A DNA stretch of 64,000 bases from Sphingobacteriaceae bacterium GW460-11-11-14-LB5 (GTDB taxonomy: Bacteria > Bacteroidota > Bacteroidia > Sphingobacteriales > Sphingobacteriaceae). The notes beneath the pieces are model-generated. The model had not been told where the DNA came from and did not search any database. It saw only the letters and a program-made list of their open reading frames with translations. A program made the translations under genes and the position numbers. The DNA lies in the NCBI GenBank assembly GCA_002151545.1, contig CP021237.1, positions 3,348,001-3,412,000 on the forward strand, written 5' to 3'. This document shows, piece by piece, positions 35,354 to 46,704 of the stretch (the stretch's first letter is position 1; the number at the start of each line of letters is the position of its first letter).

Positions 35354-35633
35354 CGTCATCCTGAACTTGTTTCAGGATCTTTATAATGAACGAATCGCTA
35401 AAAGGTCTTCGAATCCGTTCAGACAGACAAATCATATAATCGATCGTCATTCCCGCGCAGGCGGGAATCTTAAAGCTTATCGCATTACGATCCTCAATCA
35501 AGTTGGGAATGACGACCTAATAAAGGTCTTCGGCTCCTCCTTGGTTCGTCATCTCGACTGAAGCGAAGCGGAACGGAGAGATCTTTGAATATAGATTTCT
35601 CGGCTACGTTGCACTCCGCTCGAAATGACGAAC
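35354..35633. repeat. Cluster of dispersed palindromic repeats inside the lipid operon
   Basis: The 359-base gap between the CDP-alcohol transferase and hydroxylase genes is filled with hairpin-forming repeats: ATCCTGAA-CTTG-TTTCAGGAT near 35357, the perfect stem ATTCCCGC-GCAG-GCGGGAAT at 35449-35468, and CGTCATCTCGACTGAAG ... GCTCGAAATGACG to 35633. The last unit is related to the repeats at 46505-46665. These look like REP/MITE-like dispersed elements. Small open frames inside them are not credible genes. They could end or weaken read-through to the last two operon genes. Confidence 0.75.
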
Positions 35634-35666
35634 AGCCAGGAAACGCTACCCGCATAACGCCCTCCG

Positions 35667-36956
35667 CTAAACCTTAATCCTTTCAATCAATACTTTTGAA
35701 GGTTCCGAAGCATCAAAACCTTTTATTTCTACATATTTCACATTCGGGAACCAAAAGGTACCGCCTTCAATCCGAAGGAATATCCGCTCCAGTTGCATTT
35801 TTTTATTATTAATGGTGGCAAAAACGTGGTATTTTTTATCTGCGCCAGATTTATTTAAGTACATCGGCAGTTTTTTATGTGAGGTAAACCGAAGTTCGAA
35901 CTGACCATTACCCAGATTTTTGCTGATGATACCATAGGCAAATTTCCGCTGGATATAACTTAAATCTTTCTTTTCACCATTATCCCCGTACCGCATCCAA
36001 AATACATTTACAGGCTGATCTTTATCTACCACACCATGTTTATCTACATTTAACTGGCAGATAATGGTGTTGGTATTCGGATCGCGCTGTAAATAAAACA
36101 ACTGATTACTGATGTCTTTCGGCGTAGGGAAAGTAATCGGAGAAGGATCAGCGGCCTGTGCATTTGCGTTGAAGGAAAACATGCCACCTAAACTCGTCAT
36201 CAACACCAAACCTGCAATTAACGCAGCTTTGTGATTTCCTTTTCGCTCATTAAACTCCTGTGCTTCGAGTCCTCTTTTTGCCTCTTGTAACCGTTTAACC
36301 GCCGTAATATTGGTTAACACGGCCATTACTGTAATGGGCATGGTAAAAATCGACATCGTTTCGAAAACATGGAATGAAATACCTGGCACATAAACCTTAT
36401 AATCGCCCCCCATAAAATGACCCGCAATACCACAGGCAATGGCAAAAACACCAATGGTTACCACACGCTCTGGTCGCTGCATTAAACCACCTTTACACTC
36501 CACGCCCAAACCTTCGGCCCTTGCACGGGTATAACTCACCATCATCGAGCCAATCAGCGCGATAAAGGCAAACAAGGAACTTAAGAAATAATGATGCGCT
36601 ACGAGATAATAACAGATCCCCAAAAACATAATCATCTCACTATAACGATCAAGCACCGAATCGTAAAGCGCACCAAACTTCGAGCTCATGTTGCCCAAAC
36701 GGGCCACCTGACCATCGAGCATATCGAACAGGCCGGCAAAAAGCACCAGCGCCCCGCCCCAACCAATGTATGACATGTCGCCGCGGTTAGATTTTTCGGC
36801 ACCCAATACAAAAATAACCGCTACACCAATATTCAGGATCAAACCTATGGTGGTTACGGCATTAGGTGTTAAACCTATTTTAATCAATCCCTTTACAAAA
36901 GGATTGATCACTTTATATATGCCCTGTTGCAGACTGTCCCTTAATTTTTTTTCCAT
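35667..36956 (-). CDS. CDP-alcohol phosphatidyltransferase fused to a DUF4833-like periplasmic domain
   Basis: 429 residues from the ATG at 36956. Residues about 1-230 are a multi-span CDP-alcohol phosphatidyltransferase with the complete signature D78-x2-D81-G-x2-A-R-x8-G-x3-D99-x3-D103. In this operon the acceptor is most likely inositol-1-phosphate (3-phosphate numbering in some literature), giving phosphatidylinositol phosphate as known for mycobacterial PgsA1 and Bacteroides BT_1523 (recalled). At about 244-262 a hydrophobic stretch ends in ANAQA-ADPSP, like a signal peptide, followed by a domain of about 165 residues (FYLQRDPNTNTIICQ, YIQRKFAYGIISK) that resembles DUF4833. The fusion is unusual and is discussed in findings. 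Confidence 0.87.
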   Translation of the reverse strand: MEKKLRDSLQQGIYKVINPFVKGLIKIGLTPNAVTTIGLILNIGVAVIFVLGAEKSNRGDMSYIGWGGALVLFAGLFDMLDGQVARLGNMSSKFGALYDSVLDRYSEMIMFLGICYYLVAHHYFLSSLFAFIALIGSMMVSYTRARAEGLGVECKGGLMQRPERVVTIGVFAIACGIAGHFMGGDYKVYVPGISFHVFETMSIFTMPITVMAVLTNITAVKRLQEAKRGLEAQEFNERKGNHKAALIAGLVLMTSLGGMFSFNANAQAADPSPITFPTPKDISNQLFYLQRDPNTNTIICQLNVDKHGVVDKDQPVNVFWMRYGDNGEKKDLSYIQRKFAYGIISKNLGNGQFELRFTSHKKLPMYLNKSGADKKYHVFATINNKKMQLERIFLRIEGGTFWFPNVKYVEIKGFDASEPSKVLIERIKV

Positions 36957-36966
36957 AGCTTTTTTC

Positions 36967-39510
36967 TTAAAAATCAAATTTTACCCTGGCCCTTATTCCC
37001 CATTCCGAAACTTCCGGATTATTGAGGTAGTTGAACCGTTTCACCAGATCGACCCTCAATAATTTAAAGATGTTACCTACACCAACACTGCCTTCCATAT
37101 AGGGTTCGTTGCCCAAAGCATAAGTTCGCTGTGCGCCATTTTCGTAAACCGGCAATTGATATAATCCTGACTGAAAATTCGGATTGTTTTCATTTCGCAG
37201 ACCGCCGTATAGTGCTTTAAACGACACTACTTCTCTTAATTTCAATCGTTTAATTAAGGGCACTTTATTAAAAAAGAAGCCGTTAAAATTGTGGTCTATA
37301 TTAATGCTCACATAATGATCGCTCACAAACTCCAGGAAGTTCATTAGGTTATACGAATTAAGCTGATAGGCATAAGTTTGGTTGGCGCGGTGTATAGCCA
37401 ATAAAGGGAAAGGCACTTTTCCGGCAATATAGCTACCTTCGAAAGTCACATCGCTATAGCCTAACTGTGATAAATAGAAACGTTTATCGATGCTTCCCAT
37501 TAAGTTATGGTAATTGTATTCGCCGCCAAAAACACCCTTTAAACCTGCGGTATAACGTAAATTAAATACGGGATAACGGTCGGCAATGGGTACACGATAA
37601 ATTTTGCCCTGATAAAATTTTTCGTTTGGTGCGTATCTTAATTGTAAAGAAATTTCACTGGTGCTTAACCTGTTAACAGATTGATTATTCGAGTTGATAT
37701 AGTTCAATCCACCGGCAGGCGTTTGACTCCATTTTTTAAAACCAAGGTTATAAGAAAAGTGATTTTCGAACTCTTTTACATAATCCAAACGGTAAAAATC
37801 GTTGTACAACAACATATCGTTTACCCCACGTTTAAACGAAAGCAGAAAATTATCTTCCTGTACAAACTGAAGCTCTTGTCCAGGTATTTTGGTATCGCGT
37901 TGAAAACTGGCCCTCACGTAGTTCTGAGGAAATTCGTAGATCGATTTATTGTTCAGCGAATAAGTTCCGGAAAGGAAAAACTTCCATTTTTCATCTTTAA
38001 TCCCGTAGGCTAAATAATTTTCGAAATAATAGCGTTTGCTGAGCTCGGGCGTTGTTCGGCCACCCACACGCAGCCTTAAACCTTCTACATTGTTAAAACT
38101 GTAAAAGGTATTTACGGGGCCAATTTCGTAAGGGCCTAAGTTCTGATAACCGGCAAATAAAAGGGTAACGATTTTCATTGTCCGTTTGAAGGATGGGAGG
38201 TTTTGCAGGGTATCGATATTGCCATAAATTTTCAGCTGGTTTTTCGAAATGCTATCCAACCTGTTTTTCTCCCAGAATTTATCGTCCTTTTTAGCAGCAT
38301 CGGCTAATACGACAGTACTTTTCCCCTCAAAAATGGTATCGGGCAAAACCGTATCGAACTGGTAATTTTTAAAGGTAACGGTACGTTCGCCGGTAAAACC
38401 AATGCCTTTTGTTTTGCCAATCCCAAAATCGGCCAATAGGTTACTTTTGCTTAAACTGTATTTGCCTTTATCGTTTGCTTCAAAATCAAGGTCGATTTTT
38501 AGCGCACGCACAAAGTTGAGGTTAATGTTTTTATTCACCCCAAATGAAGCGCCGGTAATCGCATAATGGCTATCATTGGTTACATAAATCTTTCCCTCAA
38601 ATAACATATCATTTGTATTCCGGGGCGTAAAAGACAGCTCAATAACCTGAGGTTTTTGATTTTTTAGTGTATCGGTAATAAAAAACTTATAAAAAGCAGG
38701 TGCACCATCTGCAATCGGGCTTAAAAATTCGTTACTGATGACCGAGATGTTGTTTTTATAGATATCGATATCCTGGTACATCCGATCGAAATAGGTTTTC
38801 AATCCTTTATTATCAATATACCGGCTGTCAAATTGAACCTGTTTTTCACCAATTACGATGGTTTTGTTCTTTTCGGGATTTTTACTCAGGTAGCTATCCG
38901 AAAGTTTTTCCTGAATATAAACCGGCAAAAGGTTTTTCCCACCAATCAAGGTCGAATCCTGCTCCTGAAATAAAAACTGATAATTCCGGAACATTCTTTT
39001 GTTCTTAAACTTATCCGAAACATTGCTCAGCGAGAACAACATCTTCTCATATTGTCTGAAGGATGCTGTATTATAACTTTTAATGCGGTTTTCTTCTTTA
39101 TGGGCAATCACCTGGCGGATCAATTCGACCGCCGGATTATCCTTATTGCGGTATTTTATCTTTTTACCACCCACAATAACCACTTCATCCAGGGCCCTCG
39201 AATCGGGAACCAGGGCAACATCAAGCTCCTGTGTTGCAGCTGCCATTATATTTTTAAAAACAGTCCGATAACCCACATAATTAAAACTGATTTCACCTTG
39301 AGGATCGGGAGAAACCAGTGTGTACTTTCCGTTTATATCGGTCTGTATCCCGATCCTGGTATCTTTAAAAAAAACGGAAACGTTGGGCAGTGTTTCTTTG
39401 GTTACGGCATCGCGCACTGTACCAGATACTGTTGTCCTTTGGGCAAAGGCATTTACCTGCAAAATAAAACTGAGCAACACGAGGAGAAAAAATGAATAGA
39501 TCGGTTTCAT
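36967..39510 (-). CDS. DUF5686-type outer-membrane beta-barrel with carboxypeptidase-like N-domain
   Basis: 847 residues with a Sec signal peptide (YSFFLLVLLSFILQVNAFAQ). Residues about 25-110 form a carboxypeptidase-regulatory-like domain (VSGTVRDAVTKETLPNVSVF) followed by LDEVVIVGGKKIKYR. The middle and C-terminal parts have the features of DUF5686 proteins (ELIRQVIAHKEENRIKSYNT, FLSPIADGAPAFYKFFITDT) and end in alternating beta strands with a terminal Phe (IRARVKFDF), so an outer-membrane barrel is likely. It starts at the base after the GtrA stop, inside the sphingolipid operon. Its role is unknown; lipid export to the outer membrane is a hypothesis. Confidence 0.8.
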   Translation of the reverse strand: MKPIYSFFLLVLLSFILQVNAFAQRTTVSGTVRDAVTKETLPNVSVFFKDTRIGIQTDINGKYTLVSPDPQGEISFNYVGYRTVFKNIMAAATQELDVALVPDSRALDEVVIVGGKKIKYRNKDNPAVELIRQVIAHKEENRIKSYNTASFRQYEKMLFSLSNVSDKFKNKRMFRNYQFLFQEQDSTLIGGKNLLPVYIQEKLSDSYLSKNPEKNKTIVIGEKQVQFDSRYIDNKGLKTYFDRMYQDIDIYKNNISVISNEFLSPIADGAPAFYKFFITDTLKNQKPQVIELSFTPRNTNDMLFEGKIYVTNDSHYAITGASFGVNKNINLNFVRALKIDLDFEANDKGKYSLSKSNLLADFGIGKTKGIGFTGERTVTFKNYQFDTVLPDTIFEGKSTVVLADAAKKDDKFWEKNRLDSISKNQLKIYGNIDTLQNLPSFKRTMKIVTLLFAGYQNLGPYEIGPVNTFYSFNNVEGLRLRVGGRTTPELSKRYYFENYLAYGIKDEKWKFFLSGTYSLNNKSIYEFPQNYVRASFQRDTKIPGQELQFVQEDNFLLSFKRGVNDMLLYNDFYRLDYVKEFENHFSYNLGFKKWSQTPAGGLNYINSNNQSVNRLSTSEISLQLRYAPNEKFYQGKIYRVPIADRYPVFNLRYTAGLKGVFGGEYNYHNLMGSIDKRFYLSQLGYSDVTFEGSYIAGKVPFPLLAIHRANQTYAYQLNSYNLMNFLEFVSDHYVSINIDHNFNGFFFNKVPLIKRLKLREVVSFKALYGGLRNENNPNFQSGLYQLPVYENGAQRTYALGNEPYMEGSVGVGNIFKLLRVDLVKRFNYLNNPEVSEWGIRARVKFDF

Positions 39511-39888
39511 TTAACTTGTAAAAATAAACTGCTTTTGCATGATATAATTGTAGCTTAACCCGGTTAAAACCGAGCTAAACACCTTCGCGAGTACGTAATT
39601 GAGATTAAAAAAACGAGTGAGGATAAACACCCCTGCGGTTACGATGATCAGGTTGCCTGCCCATACCAAAATGTATTTCAATAGCTGCCATTTAATAGCT
39701 TTTGACTCACTTTCGAAAACCCATTTCCGGTTTACGTAAAAATTAACAAGCCCACCGCTAACCGTACCGCTTATACTTGCCGCCAGATACCACCAGCCAA
39801 AAAGATTTACGGCAATGATCGTCACACCGAAATCTGTAGCCGAGGCGACTAGAGATGATGCCTGTGCTTTTAGGTAAGTGAACATCAT
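39511..39888 (-). CDS. GtrA-family four-helix membrane protein
   Basis: 125 residues with four membrane segments; family marks are SSLVASATDFGVTIIAVNLF, SGGLVNFYVNRKWVFES and YNYIMQKQFIF. GtrA proteins are linked to flipping of polyprenyl-phosphate sugars or to cell-wall polysaccharide export. Here the gene lies 3 bases after pgpA and abuts the DUF5686 gene in a lipid biosynthesis operon, so a role in moving a phosphoinositol lipid or its sugar-modified form across the inner membrane is possible but unproven. Confidence 0.85.
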   Translation of the reverse strand: MMFTYLKAQASSLVASATDFGVTIIAVNLFGWWYLAASISGTVSGGLVNFYVNRKWVFESESKAIKWQLLKYILVWAGNLIIVTAGVFILTRFFNLNYVLAKVFSSVLTGLSYNYIMQKQFIFTS

Positions 39889-39891
39889 GGA

Positions 39892-40347
39892 TTAAAACAG
39901 TGCTAAAACCACCACCAGCTGGAGAATCACATTTGCGTAAATGCCAGCCAGCACATCATCGGCCATCACGCCCCAACCACCTGGCAATTCTTCCATTTTA
40001 CGGATATAAAAGGGTTTAAGTATATCAAAAAACCTAAAAAGAACAAGTCCGATAAGCGTATATTGCCATTTTAAAGGCACAAATAACAGGGTAATACACA
40101 TTCCCGCTACTTCATCGATCACCACCCTTTGATGGTCTTTTCCCCAAATTTCTTCCACCCGATCGGCACTCATTATCCCCAACATCACGATAAACATGGT
40201 GATCAGTACCGGCCATAAATATGGGTTACTATAAGGGCTCTGGGAAAGGTGCCAGCAGATACAGGTTGCTATTGCAGCATATGTACCGGCACCTTTGCCG
40301 ATATAACCTATTCCCAGAGCCGTTGAAAGAAATTTGTGGATAAACAC
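39892..40347 (-). CDS. pgpA: PgpA-family phosphatase, candidate phosphatidylinositol-phosphate phosphatase
   Basis: 151 residues. PgpA marks: GIGYIGKGAGTYAA, VVIDEVAGM, FRFFDILKPFYIRKMEELPG and GWGVMADDVLAGIYAN. It starts with GTG at 40347-40345, whose G is shared with the TAG stop of ino1 (TAGTG), and no downstream ATG leaves the family N-terminus intact. E. coli PgpA dephosphorylates phosphatidylglycerophosphate. In this operon, between inositol-phosphate synthase and the CDP-alcohol transferase, removing phosphate from phosphatidylinositol phosphate is more likely, as recalled for Bacteroides BT_1524. Inner-membrane enzyme. Confidence 0.88.
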   Translation of the reverse strand: MFIHKFLSTALGIGYIGKGAGTYAAIATCICWHLSQSPYSNPYLWPVLITMFIVMLGIMSADRVEEIWGKDHQRVVIDEVAGMCITLLFVPLKWQYTLIGLVLFRFFDILKPFYIRKMEELPGGWGVMADDVLAGIYANVILQLVVVLALF

Positions 40348-41672
40348 TATACCGTTTCTATCAGTTCTTCTTCATAATCCTGACCTAAATGGGTAATCAA
40401 TTCTTCGCCCATGATGTAACGTAAGGTATTCTGAAGTTTTATCAATTGTTTAAAAATGTCGTTTTCTGCAGGTACACCCGGAATTGTTTGTGGCGATTTC
40501 AGGTAGAATGACAACCATTCCTGAATGCCCGATAGGTTTGCACGTTTAGCCAGATCGATAAACAAAGCCAGATCCAATACAATTGGTGCGGCTAAAATGG
40601 AATCGCGGCAAAGGAAATTGATTTTGATCTGCATTTTATAACCTAACCAGCCGAAAATATCGATGTTATCCCAGCTTTCTTTGTTATCACCGTGCGGCGG
40701 ATAATAGTTGATCCTGATTTTGTGGTACATATCGCCATACAAATCAGGGTTAACTTCTGGTTTAAAGATATCTTCCAATACCCCCAGTTTTGATACTTCT
40801 TTGGTCTTAAAGTTATCCGGATCATCCAATACCAAACCATCTCGGTTACCCAAAATATTATCAGAGAACCAACCATTTACGCCTAACGAACGTGCCGCTA
40901 AACCAGGCGCTAAAATGGTTTTCATTAAAGTTTGACCGGTTTTAAAATCTTTACCCGCAATTGGGGTATCGGTTTCTTTAGCCAGTTCGATTAAGGCAGG
41001 AATATCAACCGTTAAGTTTGGTGCACCGTTAGCGAAAGGAATTCCTAATTTTAATGCAGCATAGGCATAAATCATACTTGGTGCAATACGCGAATCGTTG
41101 TCTCTTAAACCTTGCTCAAAGGCAGCTAATGATTCGTGCACCTCAGATGGTTCGAAATAAATTTCGGTAGAACCACACCAAACCAATACGATACGATCGC
41201 AATTGTTTTCTGCTTTGAAGTTTTTAATATCCTCCATTACGGCTAAAGCCAGTTCGTAACGGTTATCGATATCTTTTACATATTTTCCATCCAGGTTTTT
41301 TACGTAATTTCTGTCGAAAGCCGCACGCATTGGTTTAATGGCCTGCAGTTCTTCACGCACATCGCGCAAAAGGTTAGCATCTAATACACGGGCATTCATT
41401 GCCGCTTCGTAAACGTTATCTTCGTACACATCCCAGCCACCAAATACCAGATCCTCAAGACCAGCCAGCGGCACAAAATCTTTAATTTTTGGTTGTTTAT
41501 TCTCCGTTCTTTTGCCCAAACGGATGGTTCCCATCTGTGTTAACGAACCGATCGGTTTCGATATTCCTTTTTTAATTGCAGCAACGCCGGCAATCATGGT
41601 TGTTGCTACAGCACCTAATCCCGGCATTAATATTCCCAGCTTGCCTTCAGCTGCTTTTACTTGTTGTTTCAT
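40347..41672 (-). CDS. ino1: myo-Inositol-1-phosphate synthase (glucose-6-phosphate cyclase)
   Basis: 441 residues. N-terminal Rossmann region GKLGILMPGLGAVATTMIAG, then GGWDVYEDNVYEAA, WCGSTEI, FANGAPNLTVDIPALIELA, PIAGKDFKTGQT, the family signature NGWFSDNILGNRDGLVL, and SWDNIDIFGWLGYKMQIKIN with FLCRDSILAAPIVLDL. The length is like that of other bacterial Ino1 proteins. It converts glucose-6-phosphate to inositol phosphate with bound NAD in the cytoplasm and so supplies the head group for the transferase at 35667-36956. It lies 18 bases after the reductase gene and overlaps pgpA by one base. Confidence 0.96.
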   Translation of the reverse strand: MKQQVKAAEGKLGILMPGLGAVATTMIAGVAAIKKGISKPIGSLTQMGTIRLGKRTENKQPKIKDFVPLAGLEDLVFGGWDVYEDNVYEAAMNARVLDANLLRDVREELQAIKPMRAAFDRNYVKNLDGKYVKDIDNRYELALAVMEDIKNFKAENNCDRIVLVWCGSTEIYFEPSEVHESLAAFEQGLRDNDSRIAPSMIYAYAALKLGIPFANGAPNLTVDIPALIELAKETDTPIAGKDFKTGQTLMKTILAPGLAARSLGVNGWFSDNILGNRDGLVLDDPDNFKTKEVSKLGVLEDIFKPEVNPDLYGDMYHKIRINYYPPHGDNKESWDNIDIFGWLGYKMQIKINFLCRDSILAAPIVLDLALFIDLAKRANLSGIQEWLSFYLKSPQTIPGVPAENDIFKQLIKLQNTLRYIMGEELITHLGQDYEEELIETV

Positions 41673-41690
41673 TCTATTTTATTTAAAATC

Positions 41691-42676
41691 TTATAACCAA
41701 TTGTTTTTACGGTACCAGTTTATGGTTTCATTCAGTCCTTGTTCCAATCCGAACTGGGGTACAAAACCAAAGTCGTTCTGAATATTTTTAATATCACAGC
41801 CCCAATTGAGGGCGGTGAGTTCTTTTATCTTATCTACATTTAAGGCGGGTATTTTATTGAATACGCCATACAACCTTTCCATCGACCAGGCAAGGCCCTT
41901 GATCATTTGCACAGGTACATTCAAGGTCAATGTTTTTTTGTTTAAAGCCTTCCGCACATGGGCTGCCAGTGCAGAACGGTTATAAACTGCCCCGTCTGAA
42001 ATGTTATAACTTTTGCCAACCACATCAGATGCGAGTGCTTTTATAATGATATCGGCCAGATCGGTGGCGTATACAAAGCTCAGTTCCTGTTCCTGCTTAC
42101 CGATGTACAGCTCAAACCCTGCTTTAATCGTTTTAATCAATATGAAAATGTCTTTCTCCCGCGGACCGTAAACGGCTGTTGGTCTGAAGGTAATTAAGGG
42201 CAGATTCTGAATCTGAGCCAAATAGGTCTCGGCAAGTGCTTTGCTGATCCCATAATTGGTTACCGGATTTGATGCCCCTTTATCGGTCAGTTTTTCATTT
42301 TTTTGATTTAAAGGTCCCAGAGCGGCCAAACTGCTGATAAATACAAATTTCTTAATCGGGTGTTCTGATTTCGAAGCTGCCAGCGCCAGATTTCGGGTAT
42401 AAATGGCGTTTACCTGATTGTAATCATCGAGTTTTTTCGCCTTGGTTACCGCAGCGGCATGCACGATATAATCGTATTTTTTTTCTTCTATGTTTTCTTT
42501 TAACAGGTATATCGAAGAAAGATCAAGATCTACGTAATTAATCTGAAAATCTTTAAGATGATCTGCAGCAGCTGACCGGCGCACATTTGCATAGACTTCC
42601 AGATCGCTGGCTAAAGCAGCTTTAATCAGGTGATAGCCCACAAATCCGGTTGCTCCTGTTATCAATACCCGCTTTT

Positions 42677-42680
<4 letters not shown>
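41691..42680 (-). CDS. NAD-dependent epimerase/dehydratase-family reductase, candidate ceramide or ketosphinganine reductase
   Basis: 329 residues. Extended SDR: nucleotide motif GATGFVG (8-14), HAAAVT, FISSLAALGP, active-site YGISK, and FRPTAVYGPREKD. It follows the GNAT gene with a 4-base ATGA overlap and precedes ino1. In Caulobacter the CerR ceramide reductase, also an epimerase-type SDR near serine palmitoyltransferase, reduces the 3-keto group after N-acylation (recalled). The same step, or reduction of free 3-ketosphinganine, is the likely role here. A sugar epimerase is possible but less consistent with the neighbours. Confidence 0.82.
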
Positions 42681-45542
<2,862 letters not shown>

Positions 45543-46439
45543 ATGCAACAAGAGTTACTCAATAAAACTTTTTCAGAAAAAAACCATGAGGAAGCGCTTT
45601 CTTTAAATGATGGATTGATGGCAAAAATCCACCATAGCAGCGATCCGCATTATTGCAGTTCGGAACCTTTCCGCGTATCGAGTTATGCTTTAATTCTGAT
45701 CACCAAGGGAAAGATGAACCTTCGGATAAATTTTGTGGAGCATGTATTAAACCAGAGGGATATTCTACTCATTTTTCCACATGCCGTTTATGAGATTAAG
45801 GATAACAGCGATGTTTCTTTCATCAGCATCCATTTCAACAAAAGTTATTTAAAAACCAAAGGGGTATTCTTTAACAGCGGAGAAGCTTACCGGATGTTCC
45901 AGAACGACCCCACGCATAAATTTTCATTGTCAAAAGAGGAATATACATTCATTTATTATGATATGCTTGCCCTGCACAAAAAGCTGAATGTATCGAAAGA
46001 TACCCCGCAGATTAAAAACATTGTGCATAATAGCTTTCTGGAACTGCTTTATGACCTCTTTCTGCTAAAAAACAAACAGAAAGATGCCTTACCTTTTGTT
46101 CACGATAGCAGGACAGAACTCACCAATCGTTTTTTATCACTGGTATCAGAAAACTTTAAGAAGGAAAAACGTGTAATTTATTATGCCAATTGTTTACGCA
46201 TTACGCCAAGGCATTTATCGCAGGTGGTTAAACAGGTAACCGATAGAACGGCGGGTGCAATTATTGATGAAATGGTGATCAGAGAAGCGAAACTACTGTT
46301 AACCAGCCATGTAATGAACATCTCGGAGGTTGCCATGGAGCTGCGCTTTAGCAACTCCTCTTTTTTTGGCAAGTATTTTAAAAAACAGACGGGCATTACC
46401 CCGTCTGAATATAAATTATCGAATAATATCGCGGTATAG
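45543..46439 (+). CDS. AraC-family transcriptional regulator
   Basis: 298 residues. The N-terminal half is cupin-like (SYALILITKGKMNLRINFVE, ILLIFPHAVYEIKDNS), and the C-terminal half carries two HTH motifs (IIYYANCLRITPRHLSQVVKQVTDRT variant and MNISEVAMELRFSNSSFFGK YFKKQTGITPSEYKL). Cytoplasmic DNA-binding protein. It is transcribed away from the sphingolipid operon across a 542-base region with its own good promoter, so it could control itself and possibly spt. It faces the phytase operon tail to tail across a hairpin repeat. The effector is unknown. Confidence 0.92.
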   Translation: MQQELLNKTFSEKNHEEALSLNDGLMAKIHHSSDPHYCSSEPFRVSSYALILITKGKMNLRINFVEHVLNQRDILLIFPHAVYEIKDNSDVSFISIHFNKSYLKTKGVFFNSGEAYRMFQNDPTHKFSLSKEEYTFIYYDMLALHKKLNVSKDTPQIKNIVHNSFLELLYDLFLLKNKQKDALPFVHDSRTELTNRFLSLVSENFKKEKRVIYYANCLRITPRHLSQVVKQVTDRTAGAIIDEMVIREAKLLLTSHVMNISEVAMELRFSNSSFFGKYFKKQTGITPSEYKLSNNIAV

Positions 46440-46504
46440 ACCGATGAATTGTTGTTATGACTGAAGTCAAGCCGATTTAAGCATTTGTTTAATGTTCCAG
46501 AGGA

Positions 46505-46570
46505 ACTCATTTGGAGGAGAAATCTTTCAATATCGACTTCTATACTCCACAGTGCCACTCTCAATGACAT
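46505..46570. repeat. Decayed copy of the dispersed repeat
   Basis: GGAGAAATCTTTCAATAT ... CTCTCAATGACAT resembles, with several differences, the unit at 35573-35630 (GGAGAGATCTTTGAATAT ... CGCTCGAAATGACGA). It lies just before the intact inverted repeat at 46585 and appears to be an older, degraded copy. Confidence 0.5.
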
Positions 46571-46584
46571 ATTCCAAAAATCGG

Positions 46585-46665
46585 CGTCATCTCGACCGGA
46601 GCAACGCGCAGTGGAGAGATCTTTGGACTATATTGACAGATCTCTCCACTACGGTCGAGATGACG
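46585..46665. repeat. Long inverted repeat between convergent genes
   Basis: GTCATCTCGACCG ... GTGGAGAGATC (46586-46620) is mirrored by GATCTCTCCAC ... GGTCGAGATGAC (46639-46664). The long stem-loop sits between the AraC gene (ends 46439) and the phytase gene (ends 46705), which converge, so it may work as a two-way terminator. It belongs to the same dispersed family as 35570-35633. Confidence 0.75.
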
Positions 46666-46704
46666 ATTCATTGTAAATCTGTCAGCTAACTTCTTTGTTG
46701 CAAC

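Noticed and set aside
35367..35561. 64-codon plus-strand open frame
   Set aside because: It lies wholly inside hairpin repeats and encodes no plausible protein.
46485..46689. 63- and 65-codon plus-strand open frames
   Set aside because: Both run through the inverted repeat between convergent genes; they are by-products of the repeat.
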